The notes under the pieces were generated by a model. It was not told where the DNA came from. It saw only the letters and a list, made by a program, of their open reading frames with translations, and did not search any database. A stretch of 64,000 nucleotides of DNA from Mycolicibacterium chitae (lineage in GTDB: Bacteria; Actinomycetota; Actinomycetes; Mycobacteriales; Mycobacteriaceae): NCBI RefSeq assembly GCF_900637205.1, contig NZ_LR134355.1, positions 2,852,001 to 2,916,000 on the forward strand, in the 5' to 3' direction. Position 1 is the first letter of the stretch, and each line of letters begins with the position of its first letter. Shown piece by piece: positions 21,759-29,701 of the stretch. Position numbers and translations under genes: made by a program.

Positions 21759-22823
21759 TCAACCGCCGGCGGCGGCCAGCTTCGCTGGATCGGAGGTGAC
21801 CTCGTCGATCACCCGGTGGATGAACCGCATCTTCTCCAGCACCGCTGTCGGCAGCACGAAGGGGTACAGATCGTCGCGGCCCATCGACCGGTTGACCATG
21901 TTCAGCGCCCACGCCAAGGGCAGCCACATCTCGATGATGACGTCGAATCCGCTGGGCCCCAGGGTCCTTCGGTCGAAGGTCGCGCCGGCCGAGGCGAAGC
22001 CGAATGCGGCCGCGGTATCCAGCGTGTCGCGGATGTGCAGGTAGTGCGCAAACGTCTCGGCCCAGTCCTCGGCCGGATGCATGGTGGCATACGAGGACAC
22101 GTGGTCGTCGCGCCAGTCCGGCGGCGGGCCCTGCTCGTAGTGCCGGTCCAGCGCGGCCTGATAGTCCGCGTCGGGGTCGCCGAACAGCGCCCGGAAGCGC
22201 GGCAGGTACTCCGGGGAGGTCTCGATCAGCCGGTAGAAGTAATAGTGGCCGATCTCGTGGCGGAAATGCCCAAGCAGGGTGCGATAGGGCTCGGCCATGG
22301 AGACCCGCAACCGCTCGCGGTGCACATCGTCGCCCTCGGCCAGATCGAGGGTGATCACGCCGTTTTGGTGCCCGGTGAACACCTTTTCCTCGGTGCTGGA
22401 GAGCAGATCGAAGGCCAGGCCGAACTCCGGGTCGGTGCCGCGGTCGACGATGGGCAGGTTCAGCTCCGCGAGTTCGGCGACCAGCCGGCGTTTGGCCGTC
22501 TCGGCGGAGGCGAACGCCGTCAGGGCGGGATCGCCGTCGGCGGGCCGGGTCCGGGTCAACCGGCACGAGGCGCACAACTCCCCCTCCGCCGGGGCGCCGG
22601 GCCCCGGTTTCACCAGCCAATTGCACTGCGCCAGATGCATGTTGGCGCACAACCGGTACTCGCCGGCATCGACGGCGCCGTCGTGCTCGCTGTCGGGCCC
22701 CGACGCGATGACCAGCAGCGCCGAATCCTGCAGCGAGAACCCCACGGCGCTGCCGCAACTCAGGCACACCGAATTCTCGAAGGTCAGGTGTTGGCCGCAG
22801 TTGGGACACCGGAAGTCACGCAT
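21759..22823 (-). CDS. Zinc-ribbon and HExxH putative metallopeptidase (Peptidase_Mx family)
   Basis: 354 residues. The N-terminus is a zinc ribbon (CPNCG at residues 5-9 and CLSCG at 19-23) with further Cys pairs (LCANM, CNW, CASC) before residue 100. The peptidase part carries HEIGHYYF near residue 205 (HExxH) and a downstream Glu in AEDWAETFAHYLH as a plausible third ligand. ATG at 22823 shares 8 bp with the end of the transglutaminase gene, so the three genes 26324 to 21759 are translationally coupled. Confidence 0.85.
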   Translation of the reverse strand: MRDFRCPNCGQHLTFENSVCLSCGSAVGFSLQDSALLVIASGPDSEHDGAVDAGEYRLCANMHLAQCNWLVKPGPGAPAEGELCASCRLTRTRPADGDPALTAFASAETAKRRLVAELAELNLPIVDRGTDPEFGLAFDLLSSTEEKVFTGHQNGVITLDLAEGDDVHRERLRVSMAEPYRTLLGHFRHEIGHYYFYRLIETSPEYLPRFRALFGDPDADYQAALDRHYEQGPPPDWRDDHVSSYATMHPAEDWAETFAHYLHIRDTLDTAAAFGFASAGATFDRRTLGPSGFDVIIEMWLPLAWALNMVNRSMGRDDLYPFVLPTAVLEKMRFIHRVIDEVTSDPAKLAAAGG

Positions 22824-23712
22824 CACGGCCTCCCGGAGCCAGCGGCACGACGTCGACCGACACGTCGATGGCGCTGTCCTCGGAGTCGGTATAGATGATG
22901 CCGCGCAGCGGCGGGACGTCGGCGTAGTCGCGGCCGCCGCCGACCACGATGTAGCGCTCGTCGACCAACTGCTCGTTGGTCGGGTCCAGGCCCAGCCACC
23001 GATCCTGCGGCGTCCACACCGCGGCCCAGGCGTGCGTCGCGTCCGCACCCACCATGCGCTCCTTCCCCGGCGGCGGATCGGTGGCCAGGTACCCCGAGAT
23101 GTAACCGGCCGCCAAGCCGTTGGCGCGCAGACAGGCGATCGCCAGCCGCGCAAAGTCCTGACATACCCCTTCGCGGGCCGCCAAAACCTCCGCGACCCCG
23201 GTGGACACCGTGGTGGAACCGGAGCGGTAGGTGAAGTCGGCGAAGATGCGGCGGTTGAGATCCTCGAGGACCTCGATCAGCGGGCGGCCGGGGGTGAAAC
23301 TCGGTGCGGCATAGTCCCGTACGGCATCGGTGATCTCCGGGGGCTGCAGATCCAGGGTGAACTCGGCGGCGCGCACGCCGTCGGCCCCGACCGGTCGGGC
23401 GATCTCCCACGGGGCCACCGCCGAGCCGGCGCCGTAGCGGTCGGGGCCCGGCGGGTCCACCTCGACCTCCGAGACCGCGGTGACCGTGAGGACGCGGTGC
23501 GCGGTGGTCACGTGGAAGTACGAGCTGAGGTTGCCGTAGGCGTCCCGGCTGGTCGAGCGGTCCGCGGCGGCCGGATCGAGCCGCACCTCGTGGCTCAGAC
23601 AACGCTGCCAGTCGGTCTCGCGCGGGGTCAGGAAGCCGCGCCCGTAGGAGCTGGTGACCACGTCGGAGTAGCGGTACACCGTCTCGTGGGTGATGCGGTA
23701 GCGGCGGGTCAC
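22816..23712 (-). CDS. Transglutaminase-like cysteine protease-fold protein
   Basis: 298 residues. N-terminal bacterial transglutaminase domain (TRRYRITHETVYRYSDVV) and catalytic core with Cys in EGVCQDFARL, His in DATHAWAAVW and Asp in WLGLDPTNEQ. Members probably cleave or cross-link peptides rather than act as blood-type transglutaminases. GTG at 23712 overlaps the TGA of the upstream gene (GTGA) and matches the family start; longer starts add non-family residues. Confidence 0.9.
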   Translation of the reverse strand: MTRRYRITHETVYRYSDVVTSSYGRGFLTPRETDWQRCLSHEVRLDPAAADRSTSRDAYGNLSSYFHVTTAHRVLTVTAVSEVEVDPPGPDRYGAGSAVAPWEIARPVGADGVRAAEFTLDLQPPEITDAVRDYAAPSFTPGRPLIEVLEDLNRRIFADFTYRSGSTTVSTGVAEVLAAREGVCQDFARLAIACLRANGLAAGYISGYLATDPPPGKERMVGADATHAWAAVWTPQDRWLGLDPTNEQLVDERYIVVGGGRDYADVPPLRGIIYTDSEDSAIDVSVDVVPLAPGGRDA

Positions 23713-26324
23713 GGCATCTGCCGTCGCTGGCCGGGGCCCCACAGCGGCTGCATGCCGCCGGGCAGCGAGAGTTGGGTCGCGGTGATGACGTCGGACAACT
23801 CCCGCACGCCGTCGAGCACGCCGTCGAGCAGCCCGCGCAGCGCGAGCAGGTCGCCGTGCGGGTCGGCGCGGCCGAGTTCGGCCGGGTCGATGCGGCGCAG
23901 TCGGGTGTTGAGTTCGTCGACCAGGCGCTCCGGGCGCGATGACCCCGTGGCGGCCGGCAGGGCGCGCAGATGCGTGCGGAGCCGGTCGAGTTGGTACACC
24001 AACGAGCGCGGGTTGCTGGCGTCGAACAGCAGCAGGTCGGCGACCGCGGGCACGCTGACCTGGCCGAGATTGCGGCGCCGGAAGATCACCGCCGACTCAC
24101 AGGCCGTCAGCACCGATTCGGTGATCACCTGGGCCGCCTCCCCGCGGCGCGCGGTGGTCAGCGTGGCGCGCAGCAGGCCGGCCAGCGTCAGTGTCCGTTC
24201 GATCCGCTTGCCGATGTCGGCCATGGTCCAGCCGACGTCTTGGACCATCGACTCGGCCGCCACGCCCGACAGGGCCAGCATGCCGGCCAGGGTACGGGCA
24301 TGCGCGGCGGCCATCTTGGTGTCGGCCAGGCTGTGGGTTTCCGGTGCGGCGCTGGGTAATTCGAGCACCGCGCGATCGACCGCGGCCAGGATCATCCAGG
24401 TGTCGTTGGACAGCTGATCGCGCACGCTGCGCGCGGCCAGCCCGAGCCGCTCCACCGATTGCGCCAGCGAACCGGCCCGGTCCCGGTCGGCGGTGATCGA
24501 CCACAGGGTGCTGGGCGCGGTGGCGATCATCTCGGCGCGGTCGCCCGCCCCGGCGACGTCGGTTCCGGTGAGCCGGCCCAGCGCCGACAACAGGACCGGG
24601 ATGCAGGCGCTCGCCGGGGCGTACTGCCGGTGCCGGTATTCGTGGTAGCGCTCCCGGGTCACGGTCAGCAGCCGCGCCGTGGATTCGGCGCGCTCGGCGT
24701 AGCGTCCCGTCCAGAACAGGTCGGACAGGACGCGCGGGGAACTGACCGCGGCCAGGTCGGCGACCACCACCGGGGCCGCCGGCGGCGGAGTCGCGGACGG
24801 TTGCTCGGGGGTGGTCGACGACGGCAGCACCCAGATGTCCTTGGCGGCACCATCGTTGAAGCGGGGACCGATGCCGTGGGCCGCGGCCACGTAACCGAGC
24901 CCGCCGATCATCGGTGCGTACCCGCCGCGCTGCGAGACGGCGAACAGCCGCATCCCGACGTTGGCCGCCGCGATCCCGACCCGCCCGACGATGGGCGCCG
25001 AGGAGTACTGCGGCAGTTCCTGACCGATCCACTGCCACGGAGCCGCGCTGATCCGCGCGGACAGTTCCGCGCGTTGGGACCGGGTCAACTCCGGGCCGAC
25101 CTGGTCGGGACCGCCGGTGGTCGAGCGGATCAGCAGGGCGTCCAGGTGCTTCAGCAGGTGCGAGCGTTCGGTGTCGATGCCACCCCAGTAGGTGGGCGTG
25201 GTCGGCAACAGCGGGGCCTCGCCGAGCAGGCGCTCGGCGAGTTCGGGCAGGAAACGCAGGATAGCGGGGCTCTCCAGGATGCCGCTGCCCAACGTGTTGA
25301 CCACCGTCACCGCGCCCCGGCGCGCCGCCTCGACCAGTCCGACCACGCCGAGGCGGGAGTCCGGGCGCAGATCCAGCGGGTCGGAATAAGCGGCGTCGAC
25401 GCGGCGCAGCACCACGTCGACGCGCTGCAGGGTGCCCAGCGATCGCATCCACAACCTGCCGTCGCGGACCACCAAGTCGGCGCTCTCGACCAGCGGGAAG
25501 CCCAGCGTGGAGGCCAGATAGGCCTGGTCGAACGCGGTCTCGGAATGGATGCCCGGGCTGAGCACCACCACCGCGGGATCCTCGGTAGCCTCCGGCGCGG
25601 CCTCGAGCAGCGCCGAGCGCAGGGTGTGGGCGAACTGCGAGGTCGCCCGCGGCGTCAGCTGTTCGTAGAGTTCGGAGATCGCCGAGCCGACCACGCGGCG
25701 GTCGGCCATCGCGTAGCCCGCACCCGACGGCGCCTGCGTCCAGTCGGCGTTGACCACGAAGCCGCCGTTGCTCCTGCTGACATCGCAGCCGTGCAGGAAC
25801 AACTGGTGCCGTCCGGGGACCTCGATCCCGCGGGCCGCGCGCAGGTAGCCCGGGTGGCCGAAAAGCAAAGGTGCGGGCAGGATTCCACTGGTCAGTGCGT
25901 CCTGCGGACCGTAGAGGTCGGCCAGGATCGCATCGAGCAACCGCGAGCGCTGGACCAGGCCGGCCTCGAGGGTCTGCCAGTCCTCGGGGGTGATCAGCAG
26001 CGGCACCGGGTCCAGGCGCCAGGGGGCGGGCACCCCGCCCGGGTCGGTATAGGTGATGCCGTCGTTGTCGACCAGGGTGCGCACCTCGTCGCGCAACCGG
26101 TCCAGACCGCGCACGCCGCGGCGCGCGATGGTCTCGGCCAACTCCGTCCAGGCGGGGCGGATATTGCCCGCGGCGTCGACGAACTCGTCGTGGCCGGCCC
26201 CGGCGCCGCCGCGAGGGTCGAACCGGGGATCGAACAAGGCCGCCTGCGCCCGGCCGGTCCGGTATTCCGTGAGCAACCCGTCGACGTCGAGGCTGGTGAC
26301 CTGGGCCGCGGCCGGAACCGACAC
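23709..26324 (-). CDS. Circularly permuted ATP-grasp plus alpha-E domain protein
   Basis: 871 residues. Residues 1-480 carry the circularly permuted type 2 ATP-grasp domain (DEVRTLVDNDGITYTDPGG, PWRLDPVPLLITPEDW and FLHGCDVSRSNGGFVVNADW). About residues 550-860 form the all-helical alpha-E domain (SDLFWTGRYAERAESTARLL; PRSLVYQLDRLRTHLRALP). ATP-grasp enzymes ligate carboxylates to amines, and this family co-occurs with transglutaminase-like proteases and is predicted to make a peptide tag or small peptide. Start GTG 26324 is 7 nt after AGGAGG. Confidence 0.9.
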   Translation of the reverse strand: MSVPAAAQVTSLDVDGLLTEYRTGRAQAALFDPRFDPRGGAGAGHDEFVDAAGNIRPAWTELAETIARRGVRGLDRLRDEVRTLVDNDGITYTDPGGVPAPWRLDPVPLLITPEDWQTLEAGLVQRSRLLDAILADLYGPQDALTSGILPAPLLFGHPGYLRAARGIEVPGRHQLFLHGCDVSRSNGGFVVNADWTQAPSGAGYAMADRRVVGSAISELYEQLTPRATSQFAHTLRSALLEAAPEATEDPAVVVLSPGIHSETAFDQAYLASTLGFPLVESADLVVRDGRLWMRSLGTLQRVDVVLRRVDAAYSDPLDLRPDSRLGVVGLVEAARRGAVTVVNTLGSGILESPAILRFLPELAERLLGEAPLLPTTPTYWGGIDTERSHLLKHLDALLIRSTTGGPDQVGPELTRSQRAELSARISAAPWQWIGQELPQYSSAPIVGRVGIAAANVGMRLFAVSQRGGYAPMIGGLGYVAAAHGIGPRFNDGAAKDIWVLPSSTTPEQPSATPPPAAPVVVADLAAVSSPRVLSDLFWTGRYAERAESTARLLTVTRERYHEYRHRQYAPASACIPVLLSALGRLTGTDVAGAGDRAEMIATAPSTLWSITADRDRAGSLAQSVERLGLAARSVRDQLSNDTWMILAAVDRAVLELPSAAPETHSLADTKMAAAHARTLAGMLALSGVAAESMVQDVGWTMADIGKRIERTLTLAGLLRATLTTARRGEAAQVITESVLTACESAVIFRRRNLGQVSVPAVADLLLFDASNPRSLVYQLDRLRTHLRALPAATGSSRPERLVDELNTRLRRIDPAELGRADPHGDLLALRGLLDGVLDGVRELSDVITATQLSLPGGMQPLWGPGQRRQMP

Positions 26325-26421
26325 CGCGCACCTCCTGGAGACCGTGGGCACCCGGGCGGTGCGCCAGGACCATTCTGGCGTATCGATGGCCCGACGGGCG
26401 GCGCTTGCGTTCACTCAAACT

Positions 26422-26435
26422 GAACCAGTTGGTAA
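26422..26435. promoter_or_regulatory. GAAC-N6-GTAA operator, site 1 (thiolase promoter)
   Basis: GAACCAGTTGGTAA has the same core as sites at 27720, 33785 and 44913 (ACYARYTGGTAA in three of them). It lies about 45 bp upstream of the first gene of the plus-strand catabolic arm. Confidence 0.55.
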
Positions 26436-26481
26436 GGTATCGGGACAACGAGACGGTCGGGACGAAAGGTTGGTGTCGGAC

Positions 26482-27666
26482 ATGCGCGAAGCGGTGATCA
26501 CAGGAGTGGGGATGACGCGCTTCGGCAAACATCGGGACCGCACCATCGCCGACCTCGCCGGTGAGGCGGTGGCCGAGGCCCTCGCCGATGCCGGCCTGAC
26601 CGGGGACACCCAGTCGGTCGCGATCGTGTACTTCAGCAACGTCCTGGCCGGAGTGCTGACCGGTCAGGAATCGAACCGGGGTCAGCACGCGCTGCGGGAC
26701 ACCGCCCTGCGCGGGGTGCCGTTGATCAACGTCGAGAACGCCTGCGCCTCCGGAGCAACGGCACTCAACCAGGCCTGGCTGTCGGTGGCCTCCGGGCAGG
26801 CCGAGGTGGCCGTCGCGGTCGGCGCCGAGAAACTCCACTTCGACGACAAGGCCAAGGCGGCCGCGGCCCTGACCACCGCACTCGATCAGGAACGCCTCGA
26901 CGAGATCCGCGCCGATCTCGGGTCGACCGGCTCCGGGTCGGTGTTCATGGACATCTACGCGCGCTTCGCGACGGACTACATGGAGCGCAGCGGCGCCACC
27001 TGCGAGGACTTCGCGCGCGTGGCCGTGAAGAACTCCCAGCACGGCACGGCAAATCCGAAGGCGCAGTACGGCCGTGCGCTCACCGTCGCCGAGGTGCTGG
27101 GGGCGCGCCAGGTCAGCGGGCCGCTCACGGTACCCATGTGCGCGCCGATGAGCGACGGCGCCGCGGCGGTCGTGGTGATGAGCCGCGCCGCGGCGCAACG
27201 CCTGGGGGCCTCGCCGGTCTCGCTCCGGGCCAGCGTCGTCGGGTCGGGCCGGCCGGGCGCCTACGGCGAGCTGGTCCCCGATGTCGCCGGGCGCGCCTTC
27301 GCCGCCGCCGGCGTCGACCCGGCCGAGGTCGACGTCGTCGAATGCCACGATGCCGCCGCACCGGCCGAACTCATCGTCCTCGAGGAACTGGGCCTGTGCG
27401 GTCCCGGGGCGGCGGTCGGGCTCGTGCGCGACGAACAGACCCGGATCGGCGGGCGCTTACCGGTGAATCCGAGCGGCGGCCTGCAGTCGAAGGGGCACCC
27501 GCTGGGCGCGACCGGCCTCGCCCAGATCGTCGAACTCACCGATCAGCTCCGCGGCCGCGCCGGGGCCCGACAGGTCCCCGGGGCCCGGATCGCGCTGGCC
27601 GAGAACGCCGGCGGGTACCTCGGTCCGGATGCGGCGGTGGCCACGGTGACGATCCTGTCCAGATAG
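26482..27666 (+). CDS. SCP-x-type thiolase / lipid-transfer-protein-like acyltransferase
   Basis: 394 residues. Nucleophile Cys in NVENACASGATAL (about residue 90), the His of VVECHDAAAPAE, and the C-terminal GGLQSKGHPLGATGLAQ with the active His. This subgroup (SCP2 thiolase-like) cleaves or forms 3-ketoacyl-CoAs, often of branched or ring-derived chains. A GTG at 26473 would add three residues and sits closer to GAAAGG; ATG 26482 is used because it begins the family sequence REAVITGVGMTRFGK. First gene of the plus-strand arm, 75 bp before the SDR. Confidence 0.88.
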   Translation: MREAVITGVGMTRFGKHRDRTIADLAGEAVAEALADAGLTGDTQSVAIVYFSNVLAGVLTGQESNRGQHALRDTALRGVPLINVENACASGATALNQAWLSVASGQAEVAVAVGAEKLHFDDKAKAAAALTTALDQERLDEIRADLGSTGSGSVFMDIYARFATDYMERSGATCEDFARVAVKNSQHGTANPKAQYGRALTVAEVLGARQVSGPLTVPMCAPMSDGAAAVVVMSRAAAQRLGASPVSLRASVVGSGRPGAYGELVPDVAGRAFAAAGVDPAEVDVVECHDAAAPAELIVLEELGLCGPGAAVGLVRDEQTRIGGRLPVNPSGGLQSKGHPLGATGLAQIVELTDQLRGRAGARQVPGARIALAENAGGYLGPDAAVATVTILSR

Positions 27667-27719
27667 GCCAAAGCCCCCTGCCCGTGCGGCGATTCGGGGT
27701 AGACTGCGCCCTAGTTCTT

Positions 27720-27733
27720 TAACTAACTGGTAA
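27720..27733. promoter_or_regulatory. TAAC-N6-GTAA operator, site 2 (SDR promoter)
   Basis: TAACTAACTGGTAA immediately precedes the SDR gene start (8 bp from its ATG). It matches site 4 (44913) at the ACTARYTGGTAA core. Its closeness to the start codon suits a repressor site over the leader. Confidence 0.55.
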
Positions 27734-27741
27734 GCTTTTAA

Positions 27742-28533
27742 ATGATGAGCAACTCGAACCTGGACGGTGCTGTGGTCGGCCAACTCGCGAACCAGATCGC
27801 GATCGTGATGGGAGCCGGTCGCGGTATCGGCGCCGCCATCGCGCAACGCTTCTCCGACGAAGGTGCGACGGTGGTGGTCGCCGACATATCCCAGTGTGGG
27901 GCCGAAGCGCGCGCCGCGGCCATCGGCGGGTCGGCGATCCCGGCGCGTTGCGACGTCGCCGACGAAGCCGACGTCGCAGCCACCCTCGAGGCCGCGGTCG
28001 CCCGGACCGGCGGCCTGGACATCGTGGTCAACTGCGCCGCCCTGGGGTCCGCGACACCGGTCGCCGACACCGACCGCAGCGACTGGGACCGGGTGCTGGG
28101 CATCACGCTGAACGGCACCCTCCACACCATCAAGCACGCCGTGCCGCACCTGCGGAACCGGGGCGGTGGCTCCATCATCAACATCTCGTCGATCGCCGGT
28201 CGCCGCGCCATGCCCGCGATGGCCGCGTACAGCGCCGCCAAGGCCGGTGTCGATGCGCTGACCCGGACCGCGGCGATCGAGTTGCGCCCGGACAACATTC
28301 GGGTCAACGCCATCGTGCCGGCGATGATCCGGACCGACGCCGCCACCGGCGCCACCGGCGTGCTGTCGACCGCACTCGGGATGCCGGTCGACCGCTACGT
28401 CACCGATCGCCAGCATCGGTGGGGAGATCCGGACGAAGTCGCGGCGGTGGCAACGCATCTCGCCGGCCCCGATGCGTCGTTCACCACCGGACTGTTCTAC
28501 ATGCTCGACAACGCCTCGACCCTGCTGCCCTGA
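27742..28533 (+). CDS. Short-chain dehydrogenase/reductase
   Basis: 263 residues. NAD(P)-binding GAGRGIG (residues 24-30), NCAA in place of NNAG, catalytic Ser in INISSIAGRR and Y-x-x-x-K in AYSAAKAG. It is probably a 3-hydroxyacyl-CoA or ring-alcohol dehydrogenase of the cluster; cofactor Asp in VVVADIS near residue 50 suggests NAD preference. Start ATG 27742 directly follows ATTTAAA-type AT-rich leader sequence, with a second ATG at 27745 possible. Confidence 0.9.
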   Translation: MMSNSNLDGAVVGQLANQIAIVMGAGRGIGAAIAQRFSDEGATVVVADISQCGAEARAAAIGGSAIPARCDVADEADVAATLEAAVARTGGLDIVVNCAALGSATPVADTDRSDWDRVLGITLNGTLHTIKHAVPHLRNRGGGSIINISSIAGRRAMPAMAAYSAAKAGVDALTRTAAIELRPDNIRVNAIVPAMIRTDAATGATGVLSTALGMPVDRYVTDRQHRWGDPDEVAAVATHLAGPDASFTTGLFYMLDNASTLLP

Positions 28534-28567
28534 CCATCCCAGATTCGCCCCAGGAGGACCCGTCCTT

Positions 28568-29701
28568 ATGCCGACCACCGTCGACAACCCGTTCGTCGAA
28601 GCCGCGCGCGCGTTCGCGCAGAAGGAATGCGGCTCGGCGGAGCAGCGCAGGAAGCTCCGCGGCGACGGATCGCTGACCCACAACCCGGAGCTGTACGCCA
28701 AGCTCGCCGAGCTCGGCTGGATCGGCGCGTCCATCCCCGTCGCCTACGGCGGCGGCGGCGGAAAACCCAGCGACGCCTGTCGTCTCGTCGAGGAGATGGC
28801 CTACGGCCAGGCGCCGCTGTTCGGCCTGGGAGTGAGCCTGGTCAGCGCGACAATGGTCGAGCGGTTCGGCACCGAGGAGCAGAAGCGCGACATCCTCGGC
28901 GGCGTGTGCCGTGGCGAGGTGCTCGCCACCGCCATCAGTGAACCCGGGGCCGGCTCGGACCCGAGCTCGATGATCTGCCGCGCCGAGCGCCGCGGCGACA
29001 CCTACGTGATCAACGGCCAGAAGACCTGGATCTCGTGTGCGCACATCGCGTCTCGAATCCTGGTGATGTGCCGCACCGAGGACACCGCCGACAAACACGA
29101 CGGCATCACGATGTTCGACGTGCCGGCGGGCGCGGCCGGGATGACCATCCGCACCATCCCGACCCTGGGCGGTGACGAGGTCAACGACGTGTTCTTCGAC
29201 GATGTCGTGGTCTCCGCCGACCAGGTGATCGGCACCGAGGGCCGGGCCTGGCATCAGATCATGCGCGGCCTGAACACCGACCGATTGATGTGCGGGGCAA
29301 TGTTTCTCGGACATGCGCGGCGTACCTTCGAGGACTCCCTCGAGTACCTGAAACAGCGCGAGCAGTTCGGCCGGCCGATCGGCAGCTTCCAGGCGCTGCG
29401 GCACCGGATCGCGGATCTGGCCACCGAGCTCGAATGCTGTCGCCTGCTGGTCGACGACCTCGCCCAGAAGCTGGACGCCGACCCGGACCGGTGCGTGCCG
29501 CGAGAGGCCTCGATGGTGAAGCTGAAGGTCACCGAGACCGCGAAACGGCTTGCCATCGAAGGCATGCAATTCCTGGGCGGCGCCGGCTACACCCTGGACC
29601 ACGACATGGAGCGTCACCTGCGGGAGTGCATCATCGGCACGGTCTACGCCGGCACCAGCGAGGTCCAGCGCGAGATCATCGGAAGGTCGTACGGGCTGTG
29701 A
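28568..29701 (+). CDS. Acyl-CoA dehydrogenase (FadE-type)
   Basis: 377 residues, the standard acyl-CoA dehydrogenase length. FAD/substrate segment ATAISEPGAGSDPSSM, middle-domain GQKTWISCAHIA, REQFGRPIGSFQALRHRIAD and the C-terminal TSEVQREIIGRSYGL. The usual catalytic Glu of Y-E-G-T is Ala here (Y-A-G-T); in such enzymes the base may be elsewhere, so activity on unusual acyl-CoAs is likely. ATG 28568 follows AGGAGG at 28551. Stop overlaps the next start by 4 bp (GTGA). Confidence 0.92.
   Translation: MPTTVDNPFVEAARAFAQKECGSAEQRRKLRGDGSLTHNPELYAKLAELGWIGASIPVAYGGGGGKPSDACRLVEEMAYGQAPLFGLGVSLVSATMVERFGTEEQKRDILGGVCRGEVLATAISEPGAGSDPSSMICRAERRGDTYVINGQKTWISCAHIASRILVMCRTEDTADKHDGITMFDVPAGAAGMTIRTIPTLGGDEVNDVFFDDVVVSADQVIGTEGRAWHQIMRGLNTDRLMCGAMFLGHARRTFEDSLEYLKQREQFGRPIGSFQALRHRIADLATELECCRLLVDDLAQKLDADPDRCVPREASMVKLKVTETAKRLAIEGMQFLGGAGYTLDHDMERHLRECIIGTVYAGTSEVQREIIGRSYGL

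Noticed and set aside
24097..27348. Very long minus-strand open frame across the ATP-grasp start and thiolase
   Set aside because: It is an out-of-frame shadow: the residues are Arg/Gly/Pro-rich with no family features, and it overlaps two well-supported genes in other frames.
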